A stretch of DNA of 37,344 nucleotides, from positions 1-37,344 of the forward strand of contig NZ_AOTD01000003.1 of assembly GCF_000344295.2 (NCBI RefSeq), read 5' to 3'. The stretch's first letter is position 1; each line of letters starts with the position of its first letter. Below the pieces are notes generated by a model. That model had not been told where the DNA came from. It saw nothing but the letters and a program-made list of their open reading frames with translations, and ran no database searches. This DNA comes from Campylobacter showae CC57C (lineage in GTDB: Bacteria; Campylobacterota; Campylobacteria; Campylobacterales; Campylobacteraceae). The position numbers and the translations under genes were made by a program. Positions 33,506 through 37,344 of this stretch are shown piece after piece.

Positions 33506-34462
33506 GTGCGGCTTAAACTCGTTTTTAGCTACGACGGGTCGAAATTTCAAGGCTCGCAGACACAGCCGCACGAAAACGGCGTCGAGGACGCACTGGGCGC
33601 TGCTCTAGCGCACGTGGGTATTTTTAGCAAGATAATCTCTAGCTCGCGCACAGACAAGGGCGTGCACGCAAACAATCAAGTAGCCTGCGTGGAGTGCGGC
33701 GAGCATTTTAAGGACTTTGCGCGCCTAAAAGCTCTCATCAACCGCCACGCCCACCCGGCCGTTCACGTCAAATTTATAAGCCGCGTTAAAGACGACTTTC
33801 ATCCGCGCTACGACGCTACGGCCAGGGCCTACCGCTATGTCATAAATCACGGCGAGTTTTCGCCTTTTTTGGCGCCTTACGAGACTTTTTTGCCCAAATT
33901 TGACCTAAATTTAGCAAACGAGCTGCTCGCGCTTTTTGTCGGCGAGCACGATTTTAGCGCGTTTATGAAGCTTGGCAGCGATGTCAAAAGTCCGGTGCGG
34001 CGCGTTTCAAAAGCCTTTTGCTACGAGTGCGGCGAACGAACGATTATCGTTTTTAAAGCAAACGGCTTTTTGCGCGCCCAGGTTCGACTCATGGTCGCTA
34101 GCGTTTTAAAGGCGCTTGAGCTTGCAAAAAACGGCAAATTTAAGGAAATGGACACGATGGAGTTTAAATTTGAGCGCGCAGAGGCGGCAAATTTGAGAGC
34201 AAATTTAAACAAAAAAAGCCGCGATAACATCCTGACGAAAAGCCACGAAGGTGCAAATTTAACCGCCGAACGCGCAGAGTGCATCGCTTCAAAATTTGAC
34301 GCCAAAAACTCAAATTTAAACGAAGCCGAAAGTAGCTGCCGAGATGAAAATTTCCTCAAAGCAAAAGAGCTTTTGCACCAGGCTATCTACGAGCAAAAGC
34401 CGCTCACGCGCATCTCCGTACCGCCAAACGGTCTTTATCTAAACCGAGTTTTTTACGAATGA
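33506..34462 (+). CDS. truA: tRNA pseudouridine synthase TruA with a repeat-encoded insert
   Basis: This 318-residue enzyme modifies uridines 38-40 in tRNA anticodon stems. The catalytic Asp is D50 in Ser-Ser-Arg-Thr-Asp-Lys-Gly-Val-His-Ala. The second-domain motif Phe-Leu-Arg-Ala-Gln-Val-Arg-Leu-Met-Val is near 190-200, and the typical end Pro-Pro-Asn-Gly-Leu-Tyr-Leu-x-x-Val-Phe-Tyr is intact. The usual length is about 240-250 residues. About 70 extra residues (roughly 212-282) sit just before the final helix and strand. They are polar, with repeated Asn-Leu and Lys-Phe, and are encoded by DNA with eight AAATTT words in about 220 bases. The start is GTG directly after the previous stop. Confidence 0.93.
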   Translation: MRLKLVFSYDGSKFQGSQTQPHENGVEDALGAALAHVGIFSKIISSSRTDKGVHANNQVACVECGEHFKDFARLKALINRHAHPAVHVKFISRVKDDFHPRYDATARAYRYVINHGEFSPFLAPYETFLPKFDLNLANELLALFVGEHDFSAFMKLGSDVKSPVRRVSKAFCYECGERTIIVFKANGFLRAQVRLMVASVLKALELAKNGKFKEMDTMEFKFERAEAANLRANLNKKSRDNILTKSHEGANLTAERAECIASKFDAKNSNLNEAESSCRDENFLKAKELLHQAIYEQKPLTRISVPPNGLYLNRVFYE

Positions 34463-34671
34463 GAAATCAAAAAATAAAAGAAGCCATCGCCGCCGTAACG
34501 CAAAAGCAAAAAGAATGCAAACAGAAGCTACTTAAGCGCTATGCCTTGCTTTTTGTAATCGTCTTATTTTTTATTTCTCCCGCTTTACCTTACGGCAGGG
34601 ATTTTGCCGCATGGGTCATAGCCGCAAACGGCTGGGGCGAGCATGCGATGCTCACGATGTTTTTGTTTTAG
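34459..34671 (+). CDS. Small single-span membrane protein, unknown
   Basis: This 70-residue product has a basic helical N-terminus (Lys/Gln/Glu-rich, about 1-26) and one hydrophobic segment at about 28-45 (Leu-Leu-Phe-Val-Ile-Val-Leu-Phe-Phe-Ile), followed by a short end. It starts in an ATGA overlap with truA, which supports translation. No family is recognised. Its TAG stop overlaps a strong AGGAGG sequence that could serve the next small ORF. Confidence 0.6.
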   Translation: MRNQKIKEAIAAVTQKQKECKQKLLKRYALLFVIVLFFISPALPYGRDFAAWVIAANGWGEHAMLTMFLF

Positions 34672-34683
34672 GAGGTTACAGCG

Positions 34684-34827
34684 ATCTACAATACAAAAGA
34701 CTGCCCAGAAAGTTTGCTCTTTAACCGGCCGCCGAGCCTCGCGGACGCGCAGACCATAAAAAATGAGATCTCGCAGCTGCTGCGCATAATCGACGAACTA
34801 AATTTGAGCCTTGATGTTTATAAATAA
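34684..34827 (+). CDS. Possible 47-codon gene starting at a non-standard ATC codon
   Basis: AGGAGG (34670-34675) is followed eight bases later by an open frame of 47 codons with no ATG, GTG or TTG at the expected place; ATC at 34684 is best positioned. The peptide looks like real protein: a Cys-Pro and Asn-Arg-Pro-Pro segment, then an amphipathic helix (about 19-42) with regular Ile/Leu spacing. It is in the same frame as the preceding 70-codon gene, separated by its TAG. Explanations: initiation at ATC, a lost start codon (decaying gene), or a nonsense codon dividing one gene. A bidirectional hairpin follows at 34865. Confidence 0.4.
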   Translation: MYNTKDCPESLLFNRPPSLADAQTIKNEISQLLRIIDELNLSLDVYK

Positions 34828-34864
34828 AAATCATAGTGGTAAATATGTAGTCATTAAAAAATCT

Positions 34865-34905
34865 CGGCTATAAAATTTCTATAATGTCTTAAAATTTTAT
34901 AGCCG
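34865..34905. terminator. Bidirectional stem-loop between convergent operons
   Basis: CGGCTATAAAATTT (34865-34878) is the perfect complement of AAATTTTATAGCCG (34892-34905), with a 13-base loop. It lies between the + strand truA group and the - strand brnQ gene, so it can end transcripts from both sides. The AT-rich half of the stem again contains AAATTT. Confidence 0.7.
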
Positions 34906-34937
34906 TATAAAAGAGCTCGGCGCTTTGCCGCTAACAG

Positions 34938-36269
34938 TTAAAAAGTATTTTCTCTTTTTTCTAGCACGAGATGCAGTATGTAAGTCACCGCAAATGCAAC
35001 CGCGCTAGGCACGATCCAGCCAAGCATAGAGTCGTAAAACGGCATCTTTTTGACGATATCCGTCACTAGTGGCACGGAAACGCCCGCGATATCAAGACCG
35101 TTTATCGTGCCGACGACCACGCAGACGTAGACGCAGGTGCGGTAGATGAGCTTGCTCGAGTCAATCAGCGGGTTGATGAGCGAGAGGATGATGAGCATGA
35201 TGGCGATCGGATAGATGGCGATGAGCACCGGGATCGAGCCCTTGATGATGGTCGTGAGGCCGAAATTCGCCACGCCAAAGCCGATCAAGCACCACGCCGC
35301 AACCCAAATTTTGTATTTGATGCGTCCGCCCGTTAGCTCCTCGAAGTATTCGCTAGCAGAGCTGATGAGCCCCAGCGTCGTCGTGATGCAAGCTAGGAAA
35401 AACGCAGAACCCAGCACCAAAACGCCCGCCCTGCCGAAGTAATGACCGCTGATGCGAGATAGCAGCTCGGCTCCGTTTATCTCCGGCGCATCCTTAAACA
35501 GCTCCGCCGATGTCGCACCCAAGTAGCCCAGCATCAAGTAAATCGCCATCAAAATCACACCCGCTGTCATGCCTGCCTTTATCGTCGAGGAGACCAGGTG
35601 ACGCTCATCTTTTACGCCCACAGTTCTGATAGCGTTTATCACGATAATACCAAATGCCAGCGACGCTAGTGCATCCATCGTCTGATAGCCCTCTACAAAG
35701 CCCTTAGCTGCGGCGCGCTGCGCATAGTCTCCGCTAGGAGCGACGAACTCGCCAATCGGGAACAAAAATCCCGCTCCAAAAAGTAGCAAAATAAGCGCCA
35801 AAAGCAGCGGAGTTAGGTATTTGCCGAGTAGATCGACTAGTTTTGACGGATTCATACAGACGTAATAATTTAGCGCAAAATACGCCGCCGAGTAGAAAAA
35901 TAGCCAAATTTGCAAATTGTCAGCCGCGATAAACGGCTTAACAGCGATATCAAAAGGCATATTCGCCGCGCGAGGTATCGCAAAAAGCGGCCCGATCGTG
36001 AGGTATAAAAGCGCTGTAAAGAGCACCGCAAACACGGGATCTATGCGGCGCACTAGGCTCTGAAGCCCTTTTGCCCTAGCGATCGCTGCGACGCCAAGCA
36101 CCGGCAAAAGCACCGCCGTAGCGCAGAAAAACATAATCGCGACGTAAAAATTCTGCCCAGCCTCTCGCCCCAAATTTGGCGGAAAGATGAAGTTCCCCGC
36201 GCCAAAAAACATGGCAAAAAGCGTGAGCGAGATGACTAAAAACTGATTTTTGCTAAGCTTTTGTTTCAT
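34938..36269 (-). CDS. brnQ: Branched-chain amino acid transporter BrnQ (LIVCS family)
   Basis: This 443-residue inner-membrane sodium- or proton-coupled importer for Leu, Ile and Val has about twelve hydrophobic segments. The N-terminal signature Met-Phe-Phe-Gly-Ala-Gly-Asn-Phe-Ile-Phe-Pro-Pro is near residues 19-31, and Gly-Pro-Leu-Phe-Ala-Ile-Pro-Arg is near 92-99, both classic for the family. Length is normal. GGAG precedes the ATG on the minus strand, and TACAAT (36301-36306, minus) could be the -10 box. It stands alone, convergent with the truA group and divergent from radA. Confidence 0.93.
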   Translation of the reverse strand: MKQKLSKNQFLVISLTLFAMFFGAGNFIFPPNLGREAGQNFYVAIMFFCATAVLLPVLGVAAIARAKGLQSLVRRIDPVFAVLFTALLYLTIGPLFAIPRAANMPFDIAVKPFIAADNLQIWLFFYSAAYFALNYYVCMNPSKLVDLLGKYLTPLLLALILLLFGAGFLFPIGEFVAPSGDYAQRAAAKGFVEGYQTMDALASLAFGIIVINAIRTVGVKDERHLVSSTIKAGMTAGVILMAIYLMLGYLGATSAELFKDAPEINGAELLSRISGHYFGRAGVLVLGSAFFLACITTTLGLISSASEYFEELTGGRIKYKIWVAAWCLIGFGVANFGLTTIIKGSIPVLIAIYPIAIMLIILSLINPLIDSSKLIYRTCVYVCVVVGTINGLDIAGVSVPLVTDIVKKMPFYDSMLGWIVPSAVAFAVTYILHLVLEKRENTF

Positions 36270-36421
36270 TTTCGCTCCATTTTAGTTTTAAATTTGACAA
36301 ATTGTATTTAGATAAAGTTGAATTTTCGTTGATTTGAGTTAAATTTGCTCATTTTTCGCGCGCGTGTGTTTCGATTTGAAATTTAGCCGCGTAGCCGGAG
36401 TAAAATTTAAACATTTTAAAG

Positions 36422-36427
36422 TATAAT
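36422..36427 (+). promoter_or_regulatory. Candidate -10 box for radA
   Basis: TATAAT lies 22 bases before the radA ATG with A/T-rich sequence upstream. AAAGGA (36433-36438) follows at the correct distance for a short leader. Confidence 0.5.
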
Positions 36428-36443
36428 CGCGCAAAGGAAAAAA

Positions 36444-37344
36444 ATGGCGAAAATCAAAACCGTATTTGAGTGTCAAGCCTGCGGTAATCAGCAGAGTAAA
36501 TGGGTCGGCAAATGCCCTCAGTGCGGGGCTTGGGATAGCTTTTTAGAGCTAAATGCGCAGCAGATCGAAACGCTAAAAGAGATATCAAAAAGTACCGCAA
36601 AACCTAGCCTCGCAAAGCAAATCAGCGAGGTCGAGATCGAAAAAATCACGCGCATCAGCACGCAAAATAGCGAACTGGATCTGGTTCTTGGCGGCGGCGT
36701 CGTGGAGGGCTCGCTGGTGCTAATCGGCGGAAGTCCAGGCATCGGCAAGAGCACTTTACTGCTAAAAATCGCGTCAAATTTCGCCGCCCAAGGCAAAAAG
36801 ACGCTGTATGTAAGCGGCGAAGAGAGCGCGAGCCAGATCAAAATGCGCGCCCAGCGCCTAGACGCGGTCAAAGACGGGCTGTTTTTGCTCACGGAAATTT
36901 TACTCGAAAATATCCTCGCGGAAGTGCGCAAAAACGAGTATAAAATCCTCGTCATCGACTCCATACAGACCCTTTACAGCGAAAAAATCTCCTCGGCGCC
37001 CGGCTCCGTATCGCAGGTGCGCGAGATTACATTTGAGCTCATGCGCCTAGCCAAAAATGAAAACATCTGCGTCTTTATCATCGGGCATATCACGAAGGAC
37101 GGCTCGATCGCGGGGCCTCGAATTTTGGAGCATATGGTGGACGTGGTGCTTTATTTCGAGGGAGACTCCAGCCGCGAGCTGCGTATGCTGCGGGGGTTTA
37201 AAAACCGCTTCGGCTCGACTAGCGAAGTGGGGATTTTCGAGATGAGCCAAAACGGGCTAATCAGCGCCAACGACGTCGCGGGTAAATTTTTCACGCGAGG
37301 CAAGGCTACTAGCGGCTCGGCTATCACTATCACGATGGAGGGTT
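36444..37344 (+). CDS. radA: DNA repair/recombination protein RadA (partial, runs off the window)
   Basis: The first 300 codons of RadA (Sms), a RecA-like helicase that helps branch migration in recombination, repair and natural transformation. The zinc finger is C10, C13, C24, C27. The Walker A Gly-Gly-Ser-Pro-Gly-Ile-Gly-Lys-Ser is at about 95-103. The Walker B region is Ile-Leu-Val-Ile-Asp-Ser-Ile-Gln-Thr. The RadA-specific Lys-Asn-Arg-Phe-Gly is at 253-257. The start is ATG 36444, five bases after AAAGGA. The C-terminal Lon-like part lies beyond the right edge, so the gene is incomplete only because the window ends. Confidence 0.95.
   Translation, partial: MAKIKTVFECQACGNQQSKWVGKCPQCGAWDSFLELNAQQIETLKEISKSTAKPSLAKQISEVEIEKITRISTQNSELDLVLGGGVVEGSLVLIGGSPGIGKSTLLLKIASNFAAQGKKTLYVSGEESASQIKMRAQRLDAVKDGLFLLTEILLENILAEVRKNEYKILVIDSIQTLYSEKISSAPGSVSQVREITFELMRLAKNENICVFIIGHITKDGSIAGPRILEHMVDVVLYFEGDSSRELRMLRGFKNRFGSTSEVGIFEMSQNGLISANDVAGKFFTRGKATSGSAITITMEG

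Overview
This is a chromosomal stretch of a Campylobacterota bacterium, most likely a Campylobacter of the higher-G+C oral/gut group (C. showae, rectus, curvus or concisus relatives). The species group is inferred. It rests on the fliP, glmU, coaBC, hypothetical, uppS, prepilin peptidase, lptF-like, truA order, which matches the C. jejuni order as I remember it, on a CmeDEF-type efflux operon, and on the many AAATTT words. No phage, insertion sequence, CRISPR array, rRNA or tRNA was recognised.

Region 1 (51-10751, + strand) is a long operon in the exact order of a Vibrio-type MSHA cluster: mshI (fused PilM/PilN), mshJ (PilO-like), mshK, mshL (secretin), mshM (AAA ATPase), mshN (TPR), mshE (assembly ATPase), mshG (platform protein). 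These genes resemble the Cts transformation system of C. jejuni. No pilin genes follow. Instead there is an Aer/CetB-like PAS protein and a soluble chemoreceptor with a degenerate zinc-binding domain. This part looks distinctly more A+T-rich than the rest. The prepilin peptidase that could serve it lies far away at 31666.

Region 2 (11134-17568) holds yqeY (-), a Pit phosphate transporter (+), a Cys-paired Sel1-repeat lipoprotein (-), and an iron-uptake pair: a PepSY membrane protein followed by a TonB-dependent siderophore receptor broken by an apparent one-base deletion. A candidate Fur site precedes the pair.

Region 3 (17991-27315, - strand) holds cmeDEF, then motA-motB-fliP, then a second PepSY membrane protein.

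Region 4 (27463-34827, + strand) holds glmU, coaBC, a conserved hypothetical, uppS, prepilin peptidase, an LptF/LptG-like permease, truA, a small membrane protein and a 47-codon ORF that lacks a normal start codon. brnQ (-) follows, and radA (+) runs off the right end.

The most unusual signal is the palindromic word AAATTT, often within TCAAATTTGA. It fills the intergenic spaces, forms inverted repeats just downstream of several genes, and also appears in frame as extra protein: a roughly 140-residue tail on CmeE and a roughly 70-residue insert in TruA.
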